DNA from: Dendrolimus kikuchii
Lineage: Eukaryota; Arthropoda; Insecta; Lepidoptera; Lasiocampidae
Direction of reading: 5' to 3'
DNA: 64,000 nucleotides
NCBI GenBank assembly: GCA_019925095.2
Contig: CM034407.1
Coordinates: 19,164,710 to 19,228,709, forward strand
Every line of letters begins with the position of its first letter. Positions within the stretch are counted from its first letter, which is position 1. The notes under the pieces were generated by a model. It made no database searches and had not been told where the DNA came from. It was given only the letters and a program-made list of their open reading frames with translations. Below are positions 48,001-50,507 of the stretch, in pieces. Made by a program: the position numbers and the translations under genes.

Positions 48001-50507
48001 TTTTGAACAGCAAAATAATTTGTTTGAATAATTACAAAAAGAACCTGGTAGCAATCGCATTAAAGTCCCATTCGGTGCGGTCGTCTAGAAAATGTTTCGT
48101 CATATAATAAGCCATTTTTTGGGATTTCGTTGAAGAGCATTTCACTTTGCCCCATGAAACTGAACAACTTTGTAAACTTTACACGTGCACTCCTAAAACG
48201 TTTACCCATAAATAAAATTATCGCATGTTTATGACGTATGGTGGACGTTGTATGATAAAATATGACCCCATTAAAGGACCTACTGCAGAGCAGGGAGGTC
48301 TAATTTCAGGACGTACTTGTATAAGGTATTTTATGGTTATGACGATGACGGTATTGTGTGTAAAGTGAGAGTAGTCTGTTTGTTGTCTTTACGGCACGGC
48401 CACGACTTTTGCATTGGCGACGGGCGACGTGACGACTTGTAGCGTGAATTTATAATACGCCTTAATACTTCATTGTCGCTCATAGCAACAAGGCTGTGGC
48501 CAGGCTGACACACTCATAAAAATTCTTTATCCCGGTATTTACAATGCCTATATAACAGAAGTACTTAGAAATAAAATTTTGCGGAGATTGATCAATAATT
48601 GCAAAGAAAATACAGATATCCACGGATACATTACATACGAACCAGCTCCCTCTGTGGGCATTTTGCCCGTAAAAGACGAGTTACCTAGGCTTAGTATTCT
48701 ACTTACAATTGAAGACATGAGTAGATGATGGAGTTTTGTGACATTAAAAAAATACGTTAAAGGAAAATGTAATGTGTAAAATATGTAATGTAAACAGACA
48801 AGGAAACCATATTAGAACTTAAAACAACGCTTTTTGAATTTGATTTTGAAAATAGTAAGTAATGAAGGAGTTATACGTGTAGCAAAGTGATAGTAAAAGA
48901 GCTTTGTAGGCCAATTTATCAATATTTATCTATTGAAACATATCCCTTTCATTCACTCATGTCTTCAATTTATTAAAGATTATATGCGGAATACATTATG
49001 ACTAATATCTACAGATAATAAATTAGGTTTACTTAGGGTTAAGTTTCCATTATTTGTTAAAGAGATATTTTAATGTAAGATAAGAAGAACTTTAAAAAAA
49101 GATAGGTAAATAATTCCAACTGTTACAAAGATTGATTACGCATGAATGTACCAGGGCAACATACCATAGTAAGGGGTCTCGCTTGGGGTCGGCCGCGGGC
49201 GCATCATGTGGCAGGTCGAGTTGTGCGAACAAAGGGAACAACACCTGTACCCCTCCAATTGAATTCAGGGCGCTGTGGATCGAATGCGTCACTACGGCTT
49301 TTACTTCCTGAAAATTTTAAAATAGAAAATGAATACTTATTATTTCCTATAATTCACACGATTCATGTATATATTTACACATAATTAATTTTTATTCTTA
49401 AAGAAAGTCTCTTCATTATTTAATGTACGCTTTAACCATATTGTGCACAAAATTTCTGTATTATGAGTTTCTTTTCTATTTGTTGTTCATGATCTACGTT
49501 ATAAACACAAACGGAAATTAAGGTTTGACTGTAACTTATTTACAGCTTTTCAGATGTACCAACCTTTATTCTTTATTTAAAGGCTTTGTAAAGCTACAAA
49601 ACAAGATTTTACATGTCTTCCATATCAAATTTCTTAACAATTACAGTTCAGGGCTTTACATTATTCACGCTAGTGTTGGTATTACTGTGACGGCCGCAAA
49701 GTCGTCCATTTAATACGTACAAGCGTAACTTGGAAATATACAACGTGTATGAATGACTGCCTGCCGAATTTATTAGTTATAATTCATAACACTAGGGAAT
49801 CACAACTGAAACCTAATCTAAAATAGATTGAAAAGAGCAAAATACATCGATTTATTTAACAAAAAAGGAATCGCTTATATCTAAAACAACAACAATTAAT
49901 GTAATTAAGAATTAATTAACTCCAATCATAAATCCAATCTAGATTAAGAGAAATTGATATTTCGAATTGATTTCCAAGAATCTGTTAATTGGTTTTAATT
50001 TTTAATTAATTTACAAGGGCCTTCAGTTATAATAACCTATTATACGAGAATAGCGTTTTAATTACTATGATTTCTTAAAGTTTTCTTTAAGGATTTCTTT
50101 ACAATTTAATTTAATTTAAGAATATTTTCTTGTCCTTTTTCCATTTACATTTGCAGTCGGTACGATTTGCTCGTTATTTTCAGTCATCTGTCACATAAAT
50201 CATCCATGTCGTTTTATGCTTGCCTGGTACAAATTTTCCCCTCCTAAATGTTACACAACCTTCTGTGTAATTTTATAGTCACCTGTTTTAACTCAGATAA
50301 ATTACATCCAAAACTACCAGGCATTTATAAGCGCCTGGCAGGTTTGGATCAGGATGTTTGACAAACCTGGAGCATTAGCGCATGGGGTGTGTGAACAAAG
50401 TAAGAAACGTTTCCTTTTGGAGCTGACTGCAGGCAAAGTTGACCATCTGTCGCAACTGGGTTGTACATGAAAACAATCGCCGAAGACAGCTTTCCGTCGT
50501 AAAGCAC
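4709..50507 (-). CDS. rg: Neurobeachin (rugose/AKAP550) ortholog, 28 internal exons, partial at both ends
   Basis: BEACH-family scaffold that in flies and vertebrates acts in membrane and receptor trafficking at Golgi, endosomes and synapses and anchors PKA. Seen: 28 minus-strand exons totalling 5,637 nt join in frame into 1,879 codons, all with GT-AG borders and matching phases. Order: end of the N-terminal lectin-like region (codons 1-47), helical DUF4704 region (48-521), acidic linker (522-1059), conserved block with the [14 protein letters not shown] motif (1060-1290), variable linker (1291-1540), DUF1088-like block (1541-1737), RRRRR-containing segment (about 1750) and first part of PH-BEACH (1834-1879, [11 protein letters not shown]). 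Known: invertebrates carry one gene where vertebrates have NBEA and LRBA, hence the fly symbol. Start codon, BEACH and WD40 exons are not in the window. Introns carry many mobile elements. Splice borders are read from sequence, not from transcripts. Confidence 0.96.
4930..5500 (-). mobile_element. Penelope-like repeat interrupted by an RTE copy
   Basis: Carries CCGACGTTTCGG and CAGTGGCCGTGATCACGG, then AAGCGGCGCAAGAAACTCTT and GGTGGAAGGAAAAATAAAAG. The same sequence is uninterrupted at 12690-13030 and, on the other strand, at 6640-6850. In the 12.7-kb copy it directly follows the ORF remnant, which fixes the sense strand. Confidence 0.5.
5111..5306 (+). mobile_element. RTE-like LINE 3' end with 12-bp target duplication
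   Basis: 196-bp copy flanked by AAGTTTTAATTT at 5099-5110 and 5307-5318. The homologous site at 12850 lacks it, so an empty-site comparison exists within this window. Confidence 0.88.
5505..6115. other. Intron with an unidentified GC-richer patch
   Basis: 5600-5775 is GC-richer and reads like a decayed coding piece (ACGCGTAGAAGCCGGGGCAA), but no frame stays open long enough to assign. The rest is plain AT-rich. Confidence 0.35.
6115..6364. repeat. Dispersed intronic repeat fragment
   Basis: Begins TAATATTATAAATGCGAAAGTG and contains CCCGCGGGATACACG, wording seen in the Helitron-like/SINE-like repeats elsewhere in the window. Confidence 0.35.
6365..6488 (-). mobile_element. RTE-like LINE 3' end with 13-bp target duplication
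   Basis: 124-bp copy on the minus strand, flanked by CGACAAGATACTA at 6352-6364 and 6489-6501. Confidence 0.88.
6640..6850 (+). repeat. Penelope-like repeat fragment
   Basis: ATCACGGCCACTGAAAAGTG and GTTGCGAAGCGGTGGTA, matching 4930-5500 and 12690-13030 in reverse. Confidence 0.45.
6939..7436. mobile_element. Non-autonomous DNA element (family D), copy 1
   Basis: About 500 bp. Starts AGTACATTATGGTACTAG, has a subterminal inverted pair around GGTGATTACCG / CGGTAATCATC, and a second inverted pair TTTTCAACACACTTG (7070-7087) / CAAGTGTGTTGAAAA (7421-7436). Near-identical copy at 44907-45406; internally deleted copy at 26850-27115. Its right end sits about ten bases from the exon 27 donor. Confidence 0.7.
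7447..7585 (-). CDS. rg: rugose exon 27
   Basis: 139 nt, phase 0 to 1. [20 protein letters not shown] then [22 protein letters not shown]-rich, with an insect-specific Gly/Ala stretch. It precedes the PH-BEACH exon. Its donor GTAATT is only about ten bases from the end of a 0.5-kb transposon-like repeat. Confidence 0.88.
7620..8050. repeat. Dispersed CCCGCGGGATTCCCG repeat, subfamily c
   Basis: Contains GCCCGCGACTTCGTCTACGC at the left and GTGAATCCCGAACAAACAGA at the right. Relatives at 32735-33060 and 43735-44115. Probably a non-autonomous Helitron or SINE-derived family. Confidence 0.45.
8055..8695. other. Intron, nothing recognised
   Basis: AT-rich with no frame or repeat that I can name, up to the RTE insertion at 8.7 kb. 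Confidence 0.5.
8697..9066 (+). mobile_element. RTE-like LINE, longest uninterrupted C-terminal copy
   Basis: Encodes [40 protein letters not shown] and the ELA-stop end. An 8-bp repeat AAATTCGC occurs at both borders (8699-8706, 9069-9076). The frame is open for 94 codons from the first Met. Confidence 0.85.
9066..10005. other. Intron with one dispersed-repeat fragment
   Basis: 9395-9600 (AAGTTCGGGTGGAATCTTGC...GGAGCCGATCTGATGATGGA) reads like a lepidopteran dispersed repeat but has no second copy here. The remainder shows nothing recognisable. Confidence 0.35.
10008..10185 (-). repeat. Helitron-like dispersed repeat, subfamily a
   Basis: Reverse-orientation relative of 1376-1600 and 15795-15975: CTCCTCCTAAACGGTTGGAC, GGTAGGTGGCGCTGGA and GACAACGTCTGCTAGG. 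Confidence 0.5.
10246..10396 (-). CDS. rg: rugose exon 26
   Basis: 151 nt, phase 2 to 0. Encodes [20 protein letters not shown] and [12 protein letters not shown], matching family FWRLDYWEDDLRRRRRFV. Acceptor TTCTAG, donor GTAAAG. Confidence 0.96.
10524..10808. mobile_element. MITE with long terminal inverted repeats and TA duplication
   Basis: Ends CTCGGATTTTT...CTGGACTAAAATGACAGCTG and its inverse. Flanked by TA at 10522-10523 and 10809-10810. Same family as 3510-3869. Confidence 0.78.
10864..11212. mobile_element. 349-bp insertion with 11-bp flanking repeat
   Basis: GC-richer block between GTGTGGCTACT at 10853-10863 and 11213-11223. The right part (GCAACGTGTTATAGCTGGTA, CTCCAGCAACACGCC) resembles, in reverse, the LINE 3' ends at 55.5 and 57.8 kb. 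Confidence 0.5.
11460..11996 (+). mobile_element. CR1/Jockey-like LINE 3' end
   Basis: Contains an ORF end reading [18 protein letters not shown] and stop, then 3' UTR with TTGCCTGGAGGAAATCGCTT and an AATAAAA signal. The UTR recurs at 36815-37152 and 40625-40747. Confidence 0.65.
11997..12069 (+). repeat. (CT)n microsatellite
   Basis: About 36 CT units directly continuing the LINE 3' end. Confidence 0.95.
12429..12580 (-). CDS. rg: rugose exon 25 (DUF1088-like block)
   Basis: 152 nt, phase 0 to 2. Encodes [20 protein letters not shown], then an arginine/alanine-rich helix [19 protein letters not shown]. Vertebrates have the same length and CDHLIRAAKYRDHVTATQL at this place. Locally GC-rich. 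Donor GTAATA. Confidence 0.92.
12600..12690. repeat. Dispersed repeat family I, left end
   Basis: AAATGAAACTTCTTTATAATCG and CGATGAAACGAAAAAG; also at 47370-47440 and 55990-56075. The element resumes at 13440 after nested insertions. Confidence 0.5.
12690..13230 (-). mobile_element. Penelope-like element 3' part, with ORF remnant
   Basis: Minus-strand ORF end [19 protein letters not shown] and [12 protein letters not shown] (13042-13227), then a UTR with AAGCGGCGCAAGAAACTCTT and the CGGCCACTAAAAAGTGGCCG palindrome. Copies at 4930-5500 and 6640-6850. Confidence 0.5.
13440..13732. repeat. Dispersed repeat family I, middle part
   Basis: Matches 47430-47655 over about 230 bp (AAACTCAGCCTTATTTAATT, GGCAGATATTCTTTTATAC, TAGTGATTTAAAGTGTAATT). 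Confidence 0.6.
13745..14638 (+). mobile_element. R1-like LINE, 5'-truncated, with 12-bp target duplication
   Basis: 894 bp between perfect AATTATATGTAT repeats (13733-13744 and 14639-14650). Carries about 150 codons of ORF2 C-terminus to TGA at 14221, including the Cys/His motif [17 protein letters not shown] (C-x2-C-x7-H-x4-C) typical of R1-clade LINEs, then about 410 bp of 3' UTR and a poly(A) tract. The open frame and perfect duplication suggest a young copy. A second copy of the UTR is at 27878-28234. Confidence 0.88.
14690..14740. repeat. Dispersed repeat family I, right part
   Basis: CACTTCTACTGCGTGTGAAC followed by GCGCACACAC; also near 47800 and 56290. Confidence 0.45.
14800..15075 (+). 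mobile_element. SINE-like retroposon (family C), decayed
   Basis: Pyrimidine-rich middle (CTTCCCTATCTTACTCCCCC) and tail CAACGCGTTGGCTCC...GTAACCACTATCCATGAGC, in the same order as 39375-39725. Confidence 0.5.
15232..15510 (-). mobile_element. Poly(A)-tailed retroposon (family B)
   Basis: T-run at the left is the poly(A) tail of a minus-strand insertion. Contains CAGACAGGCAGACGGCCCAC, GCTACAAATGCGCTGCTGC and CTAATGCCGGAACACAACTC. Recurs at least eight times in the window. Confidence 0.7.
15528..15748. repeat. 26-bp minisatellite
   Basis: About eight tandem units of GGATGGGATATTGGGATGAG plus ATAGGA, with single-base variants. The unit is the reverse complement of the CTATCTCATCC-type middle of family C retroposons, so the array probably grew from one. 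Confidence 0.85.
15795..15975 (+). repeat. Helitron-like dispersed repeat, subfamily a
   Basis: GTGCCCCGGCAAGTATTGTT, CAGCGCCACCTACTGGGTCT and AAAATCGGCCCAATC. Ends just before the exon 24 donor. Confidence 0.5.
15982..16217 (-). CDS. rg: rugose exon 24 (DUF1088-like block)
   Basis: 236 nt, phase 1 to 0. Encodes [37 protein letters not shown] and [18 protein letters not shown], nearly identical to vertebrate NBEA. Acceptor CTTTTTCCAG, donor GTATAT. A Helitron-like repeat begins about 20 bases after the donor. Confidence 0.97.
16326..16440 (-). mobile_element. Family B retroposon fragment
   Basis: T-run then CACCTGATGGAAAGCGGTTG and GTCTATGGACGTTTGCAA. Confidence 0.6.
16725..17030 (-). other. 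Unidentified coding-like fragment
   Basis: Minus-strand frame of 83 codons with [20 protein letters not shown] and [14 protein letters not shown]. The wording looks like decayed transposon or duplicated-gene sequence rather than a neurobeachin exon; no family could be named. Confidence 0.25.
17320..17480. repeat. Dispersed intronic repeat fragment
   Basis: CGGTACTACTGAGCCGATTT and GAGTGACATAGGCTATATGA resemble the sequence logic of the Helitron-like family (subfamily b). Confidence 0.3.
17636..17676. repeat. (TGCG)n-like microsatellite
   Basis: ATGCGTGCGTGCGTGCGTGT followed by imperfect ATGC/GTGC units. Confidence 0.75.
17680..18461. other. Intron, nothing recognised
   Basis: A plus-strand 78-codon frame at 18064-18300 and overlapping minus frames were inspected; none shows a domain, splice logic or repeats elsewhere. 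Confidence 0.4.
18462..18663 (-). CDS. rg: rugose exon 23 (start of DUF1088-like block)
   Basis: 202 nt, phase 0 to 1. Encodes [20 protein letters not shown] then [19 protein letters not shown], a conserved neurobeachin segment. Acceptor TTTCCAG. Two tandem donors (GTAAAG at the border, GTATTC six bases downstream) are both in phase and would differ by two residues (Lys-Gly). Confidence 0.95.
18964..19067 (-). CDS. rg: rugose exon 22 (His/Gln-rich linker)
   Basis: 104 nt, phase 1 to 0, needed to bring exon 21 (ends phase 1) into frame with exon 23 (starts phase 0). Encodes [10 protein letters not shown], a HHH run and [18 protein letters not shown]. Good acceptor (CCTGTTGTTTTAG) and donor GTATGC. 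The opposite strand carries a 76-codon open frame that I treat as its shadow. Confidence 0.72.
19521..19629 (-). CDS. rg: rugose exon 21 (variable linker)
   Basis: 109 nt, phase 0 to 1: [19 protein letters not shown] then [10 protein letters not shown]. Acceptor TTTCAG, donor GTAAAT. Called from splice signals and phase; family-level similarity is not visible. Confidence 0.8.
20146..20256 (-). CDS. rg: rugose exon 20 (variable linker)
   Basis: 37 codons, phase 0 to 0: [14 protein letters not shown] through [12 protein letters not shown]. The SVDS start resembles the family VVSSVDSAQ segment. Acceptor CCAACAG, donor GTACGT. Confidence 0.82.
20257..21666. other. Intron 19-20, no repeat recognised
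   Basis: 1.4 kb of very AT-rich sequence, unusually free of the dispersed families seen elsewhere. No open frame with family resemblance. Confidence 0.5.
21667..21843 (-). CDS. rg: rugose exon 19 (variable linker)
   Basis: 59 codons, phase 0 to 0, highly charged: [13 protein letters not shown], then [20 protein letters not shown] and a basic end VKIQPKPK. The acceptor is weak: the pyrimidine-rich tract sits 12-30 bases upstream and an A-rich run directly precedes the AG. Donor GTTAGT. Confidence 0.78.
22453..22541 (-). CDS. rg: rugose exon 18 (variable linker)
   Basis: 89 nt, phase 1 to 0. [20 protein letters not shown] then NELDSPSMK. No homology is recognised by eye; it is called from the TTCCATAG acceptor, GTAAGA donor, exact phase match on both sides and position in the linker that also diverges between fly and vertebrates. 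Confidence 0.78.
22542..23556. other. Part of intron 17-18, nothing recognised
   Basis: AT-rich, with no recognisable repeat, up to the GC-rich island at 23.5-23.8 kb that holds the candidate optional exon and a short GT/GTGC-rich run. Confidence 0.45.
23557..23661 (-). CDS. Candidate optional rugose exon between exons 17 and 18
   Basis: 105 nt with acceptor CATCCAG and donor GTAACG, phase 1 to 1, so it could be included or skipped without changing frame. It would add about 35 residues rich in His/Cys ([14 protein letters not shown]), continuing the His-rich end of exon 17. Base composition is clearly GC-richer than the flanks. No homology is recognised, and longer starts in other phases run into a stop. 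It could equally be a chance open segment. Confidence 0.25.
24475..24575. repeat. Foldback hairpin with 46-nt arms
   Basis: Arms 24475-24520 and 24530-24575 pair with only a few mismatches around a 9-nt loop; outer part AACGGTCTTATTCATAGAG and inner part AAGTTTGAACGCTTCTTT are perfect. Likely a tiny MITE; a small-RNA precursor cannot be excluded. Confidence 0.85.
25283..25433 (-). CDS. rg: rugose exon 17
   Basis: 151 nt, phase 0 to 1. [20 protein letters not shown] and [12 protein letters not shown] are conserved; the following residues are His/Arg-rich (RTHHAHEHH) and have no vertebrate counterpart. Donor GTATGT. Exon 18 continues in frame; an optional exon may lie between (23557-23661). 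Confidence 0.92.
25531..25638 (-). CDS. rg: rugose exon 16
   Basis: 36 codons, phase 0 to 0. Ends [20 protein letters not shown] then IYRDV, matching family KDPDRLLQDVDINRLRAVVF. Acceptor TTCTAG, donor GTTAGT. Confidence 0.95.
25639..26538. other. Intron 15-16, nothing recognised
   Basis: 0.9 kb of AT-rich sequence with short frames only; the 60-codon plus frame at 25930-26112 has no recognisable feature. Confidence 0.5.
26539..26640 (-). CDS. rg: rugose exon 15
   Basis: 34 codons, phase 0 to 0. [20 protein letters not shown] then an alanine/arginine stretch ending SPSPK. The acceptor pyrimidine tract is replaced by a GT dinucleotide repeat (GTGTGTGTGTCTGTAG). Confidence 0.93.
26850..27115. 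mobile_element. Family D element, internally deleted copy
   Basis: Starts TGTAACATTGGTGATTATCG and jumps from GAGACTCGA to ATGAGCAAGCAATAGG, skipping about 210 bp present in the 6.9-kb and 44.9-kb copies, then runs to CAAGTGTGTTGAAAA. Confidence 0.7.
27294..27473 (-). CDS. rg: rugose exon 14
   Basis: 60 codons, phase 0 to 0. Encodes [36 protein letters not shown] and ILRQCLRL. Acceptor TTCTAG, donor GTAAGT. The intron before it contains a 357-bp R1-like insertion. Confidence 0.96.
27878..28234 (-). mobile_element. R1-like LINE 3' UTR with 16-bp target duplication
   Basis: 357-bp 5'-truncated copy on the minus strand with poly(A) (T-run at 27878-27890), flanked by perfect ATGTATATAAAGACTT at 27862-27877 and 28235-28250. 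Nearly identical to the UTR at 14.23-14.63 kb. Confidence 0.9.
28457..28621 (-). CDS. rg: rugose exon 13
   Basis: 55 codons, phase 0 to 0. [19 protein letters not shown] through [20 protein letters not shown], matching the family HSTKSVMDFVN and IIACGGILPLLSAATSP motifs. Acceptor CTTCCAG, donor GTAAGT. Confidence 0.96.
28792..28937 (-). CDS. rg: rugose exon 12
   Basis: 146 nt, phase 1 to 0. Encodes [20 protein letters not shown] and [20 protein letters not shown], diagnostic for neurobeachins, where the linker ends and a conserved block resumes. Acceptor TTTTTAG, donor GTAAGA. Confidence 0.96.
29004..29287 (-). mobile_element. RTE-like LINE 3' end
   Basis: Minus-strand copy reading [20 protein letters not shown] to YHARELA, ATGT-type tail at 29004-29025. 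Confidence 0.85.
29291..29697. other. Intron, nothing recognised
   Basis: AT-rich spacer between the RTE copy and the Helitron-like element; AAC trinucleotides at 29289-29305 are the only pattern. Confidence 0.5.
29698..29875 (+). mobile_element. Helitron-like element, subfamily b
   Basis: Shares GATTTGAAAAATTCTTTCA, AGACCAATAGGAGCGGAGCA and the end GTGCACAGCTAG followed by T with 2805-3029. Ends 38 bases from exon 11. Confidence 0.55.
29913..31527 (-). CDS. rg: rugose exon 11, long acidic linker with PKA-anchoring helices
   Basis: 1,615 nt, phase 0 to 1, 538 codons; by far the largest exon. It opens with conserved [20 protein letters not shown] and RPISTISG, then becomes a hydrophilic Glu/Asp/Ser/Thr-rich linker without globular-domain resemblance. 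Two amphipathic helices stand out (exon residues 298-314 and 357-374), each with the alternating small/aliphatic pattern of RII-binding helices, and a classic RRVS PKA-type site at residues 491-494. A basic PKRPRSAS patch lies near the end. The fly protein is known as AKAP550 and has two RII-tethering sites. Function of the helices here is inferred. Confidence 0.95.
30046..30057 (-). other. rg: PKA-type phosphorylation motif RRVS in exon 11
   Basis: Arg-Arg-Val-Ser followed by Leu-Pro, the textbook basophilic kinase consensus, about 120 residues after the second predicted RII helix. Confidence 0.5.
30400..30459 (-). other. rg: Predicted PKA RII-binding helix 2 in exon 11
   Basis: Encodes [18 protein letters not shown], sixty residues after helix 1 with the same amphipathic spacing. 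Two sites in tandem agree with what is known of the fly protein. Confidence 0.55.
30577..30639 (-). other. rg: Predicted PKA RII-binding helix 1 in exon 11
   Basis: Encodes [17 protein letters not shown]: hydrophobic residues recur every three to four positions with small residues between, as in A-kinase anchoring helices. Flanked by acidic, disorder-like sequence. Function inferred from pattern and from the fly ortholog being an AKAP. Confidence 0.6.
31741..31945 (-). mobile_element. Family B retroposon, decayed
   Basis: ATGGAAAGCGGTTACCATAG, GCTACAAATGCGGTGCTGC and CTAATGCCGAAACACATCTC. Confidence 0.65.
32132..32296 (-). CDS. rg: rugose exon 10
   Basis: 55 codons, phase 0 to 0. [20 protein letters not shown] and [20 protein letters not shown], the end of the DUF4704-type region and among the most conserved strings in the family. 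Acceptor TTTACAG, donor GTAATT. Confidence 0.97.
32297..32730. other. Intron 9-10 proximal part, nothing recognised
   Basis: AT-rich, no open frame of note and no match to the other repeat families in the window. Confidence 0.45.
32735..33060. repeat. Dispersed CCCGCGG repeat, subfamily c
   Basis: TCCCGCGGTATTTCCAAGAT and GTGAATCCCGAATAAACAGA, as in 7620-8050. Confidence 0.45.
33076..33317 (-). mobile_element. Family B retroposon
   Basis: T-run, CAGACAGGCAGACGGCCCAC, then CACTAATGCCGGAAGACAAC. Its 5' part is replaced by the mosaic at 33310-33410. Confidence 0.68.
33310..33410 (-). mobile_element. Mosaic of RTE and family B segments
   Basis: Order on the plus strand: RTE block CTAGTACACGATCAATTTG, family B block ACAGGCCGCCCGTCCGCAGG, then RTE block CCACGACTTCTGCATCCATC. 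The two RTE blocks are in RTE order with the B block replacing the RTE sequence between them. Confidence 0.7.
33445..33596 (-). CDS. rg: rugose exon 9
   Basis: 152 nt, phase 1 to 0. With the last base of exon 8 it gives [16 protein letters not shown], then [20 protein letters not shown] and LQMSVWQ, matching the family [10 protein letters not shown] and NRENRR motifs. Donor GTAGAG is weak. A retroposon mosaic ends about 35 bases downstream of the donor. Confidence 0.95.
33597..34799. other. Intron 8-9, nothing recognised
   Basis: 1.2 kb of strongly AT-rich sequence. Only a 39-bp family B scrap follows at 34800-34838 (GAGCAGACAGGCAGACAGCC). Confidence 0.5.
34939..35129 (-). CDS. rg: rugose exon 8
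   Basis: 191 nt, phase 2 to 1. Encodes [34 protein letters not shown] and SHPEPQ. Compared with vertebrates the family motif TYNTLYEILTEQ is clearly recognisable. Acceptor TTACAG, donor GTGAGT. Confidence 0.95.
35202..35504 (-). mobile_element. Family B retroposon, near full length
   Basis: T-run to TTCCTGCAC; contains all blocks including CCAGTCGGGCAAATGCCCTA and GACAGGCCGCCCGGCC. Confidence 0.72.
35540..35900 (+). other. Unidentified coding-like fragment
   Basis: Plus-strand frame with [13 protein letters not shown] alternatives; the best reads [20 protein letters not shown] then [16 protein letters not shown] and a stop. GC-richer than its flanks and not part of rugose. Probably old transposon sequence, unassigned. 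Confidence 0.25.
35965..36150 (+). repeat. Helitron-like dispersed repeat
   Basis: GAAACGGCTGGACCGATCGT, GGTAGATAGCTGATATTACC and the end CGCGGACAAAGTCGCCGGCA; the terminal CTAG is altered to CTTG. Confidence 0.45.
36232..36635 (+). mobile_element. RTE-like LINE fragment with 11-bp target duplication
   Basis: 404 bp between TAGTAGTCAAA at 36221-36231 and 36636-36646. Encodes [36 protein letters not shown] and [20 protein letters not shown], then jumps to the ATGT tail, lacking about 230 nt of the usual C-terminus. Confidence 0.85.
36664..36767 (-). CDS. rg: rugose exon 7
   Basis: 104 nt, phase 0 to 2. Encodes [20 protein letters not shown] and [11 protein letters not shown], the expected continuation after PAFDAK. 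Donor GTATGT overlaps nothing, but a 404-bp RTE copy lies only 18 bases beyond the 11-bp flank that starts in the intron. On the other strand the exon forms a misleading open frame fused to that RTE copy. Confidence 0.93.
36815..37152 (+). mobile_element. CR1/Jockey-like LINE 3' end
   Basis: GATGCCTCTTACTGTCAGAG, TTGCCTGGAAGAGATCGCTT and GTGCAATAAAGTGTT, as at 11.5-12.0 kb. It starts just upstream of exon 7 in transcript terms. Confidence 0.65.
37153..37829. other. Intron 6-7 with a GC-richer unidentified patch
   Basis: 37370-37570 and 37665-37750 are GC-richer. A minus-strand segment 37436-37478 has both splice signals but would shift the frame. No gene assigned. Confidence 0.35.
37830..37916 (-). 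CDS. rg: rugose exon 6
   Basis: 29 codons, phase 0 to 0, [20 protein letters not shown] through PAFDAK. Joins exon 5 at the family motif TMHEDEN. Acceptor TTTTAG, donor GTAAGT. Confidence 0.95.
37938..38765 (-). mobile_element. Second RTE-like LINE family, decayed
   Basis: Minus-strand pieces [40 protein letters not shown] and, at the 3' end, AYPDGKQA-stop with a short TATGTA tail. Related to but distinct from the abundant RTE family; several stops and shifts. Confidence 0.7.
39027..39169 (-). CDS. rg: rugose exon 5
   Basis: 143 nt, phase 1 to 0. Encodes [20 protein letters not shown] and [19 protein letters not shown]. Acceptor TTTACAG, donor GTATGTTGCCC, the same 18-nt context as exon 2. 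Confidence 0.96.
39375..39725 (+). mobile_element. SINE-like retroposon (family C), fullest copy
   Basis: GTTAGCTCGATTGGTGTGAT head, pyrimidine-rich middle, AAGGTTGGCAACGCGTTAGC, CTCTGGTGTTGCAAAACATC and GTGCCGTCTGCATATTTGCC tail. Tail is shared with family B. Confidence 0.6.
40160..40382 (-). CDS. rg: rugose exon 4
   Basis: 223 nt, phase 0 to 1. Encodes [20 protein letters not shown] and [20 protein letters not shown], both strongly conserved in neurobeachins. Acceptor GGCAG, donor GTAAGT. Confidence 0.96.
40625..40747 (+). mobile_element. CR1/Jockey-like LINE 3' UTR fragment
   Basis: TTCCTGGAAGATATCGCTTT, GATAAGGCCGCC and GCAATAAAGTGTTATCT. Confidence 0.6.
40748..42374. other. Intron 3-4 left part, nothing recognised
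   Basis: 1.6 kb AT-rich sequence with no frame, repeat or hairpin that I could support. Confidence 0.5.
42387..42685 (-). mobile_element. RTE-like LINE 3' end with 12-bp target duplication
   Basis: 299-bp copy flanked by ATTCAAGATTTA at 42375-42386 and 42686-42697. It ends about 100 bases from exon 3. Confidence 0.9.
42800..43013 (-). CDS. rg: rugose exon 3
   Basis: 214 nt, one base completes a codon from exon 2, ends in phase 0. Encodes [28 protein letters not shown] and [10 protein letters not shown]. Matches the family segment that scores the solenoid between the FPLFAQLD motif and LLDHILFNP. Preceded by a 6.1-kb intron with two RTE-type or MITE insertions. Confidence 0.94.
43014..43734. 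other. Intron 2-3 right after exon 3, one GC-richer patch
   Basis: 43555-43690 (GAGCCCCGATAGGGTGGAGG, CGAGGCTAATGTTG) is GC-richer and may be a SINE fragment without a second copy here. Rest AT-rich. Confidence 0.35.
43735..44115. repeat. Dispersed CCCGCGG repeat, subfamily c
   Basis: GCACAGCGCCATCTATTGGC at the left and ATCCCGCGGGAATTTCAAGT, GACGAAGTCGCGGGCATATT at the right; opposite orientation to 7620-8050. Confidence 0.45.
44907..45406. mobile_element. Family D element, copy 3
   Basis: Nearly identical to 6939-7436 over its full length, including the subterminal and terminal inverted pairs. Confidence 0.72.
45496..45741 (-). mobile_element. RTE-like LINE 3' end with 14-bp flanking repeat
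   Basis: 246-bp copy between TCATTCAGAATACA at 45482-45495 and 45742-45755 (part of the right repeat may be element sequence). Confidence 0.85.
45955..46200. other. Unidentified GC-richer fragment
   Basis: CGCGTTTAAAGCCGGTTGCT, CCATTCCGGGCGGTCTTCGC. Looks like LINE coding sequence in reverse but every frame is broken. Confidence 0.3.
46340..46655 (-). mobile_element. Family B retroposon, near full length
   Basis: ATTGCTGAATCACAGCAGAT start to CCGTTCCTGGACGG, all internal blocks present though diverged. Confidence 0.7.
47370..47825. repeat. Dispersed repeat family I, longest copy
   Basis: GTGAAACTTCTTTAGAATCG, CGATGAAACGAAAAAGCGAC, the 230-bp block shared with 13440-13700, and CACTTCCATTGCGTGTAAAT. 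Shows the element without the insertions that split it at 12.6-14.7 kb. Confidence 0.6.
47830..49164. other. Intron 2-3 right part, nothing recognised
   Basis: AT-rich; a short block near 48380-48430 (GGCACGGCCACGACTTTTGC) is GC-richer without meaning I can assign. Confidence 0.45.
49165..49307 (-). CDS. rg: rugose exon 2
   Basis: 143 nt, phase 0 to 2. Encodes [19 protein letters not shown] and [12 protein letters not shown], a hallmark of neurobeachin/LRBA at the start of the DUF4704 helical region. The donor reads GTATGTTGCCC and shares an 18-nt block with the donor of exon 5. Confidence 0.95.
49308..50366. other. Intron 1-2, nothing recognised
   Basis: 1.06 kb AT-rich, no dispersed family recognised. 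Confidence 0.5.
50367..50507 (-). CDS. rg: rugose exon 1 of window (end of lectin-like region)
   Basis: 47 codons, phase 0 to 0, beginning [13 protein letters not shown] and ending HTPHALMLQ. Preceded by TTCAG and followed by GTTTGT. This segment is almost invariant in neurobeachins and follows the N-terminal concanavalin-like domain. The preceding exon was not found in the 13.5 kb upstream. Confidence 0.95.
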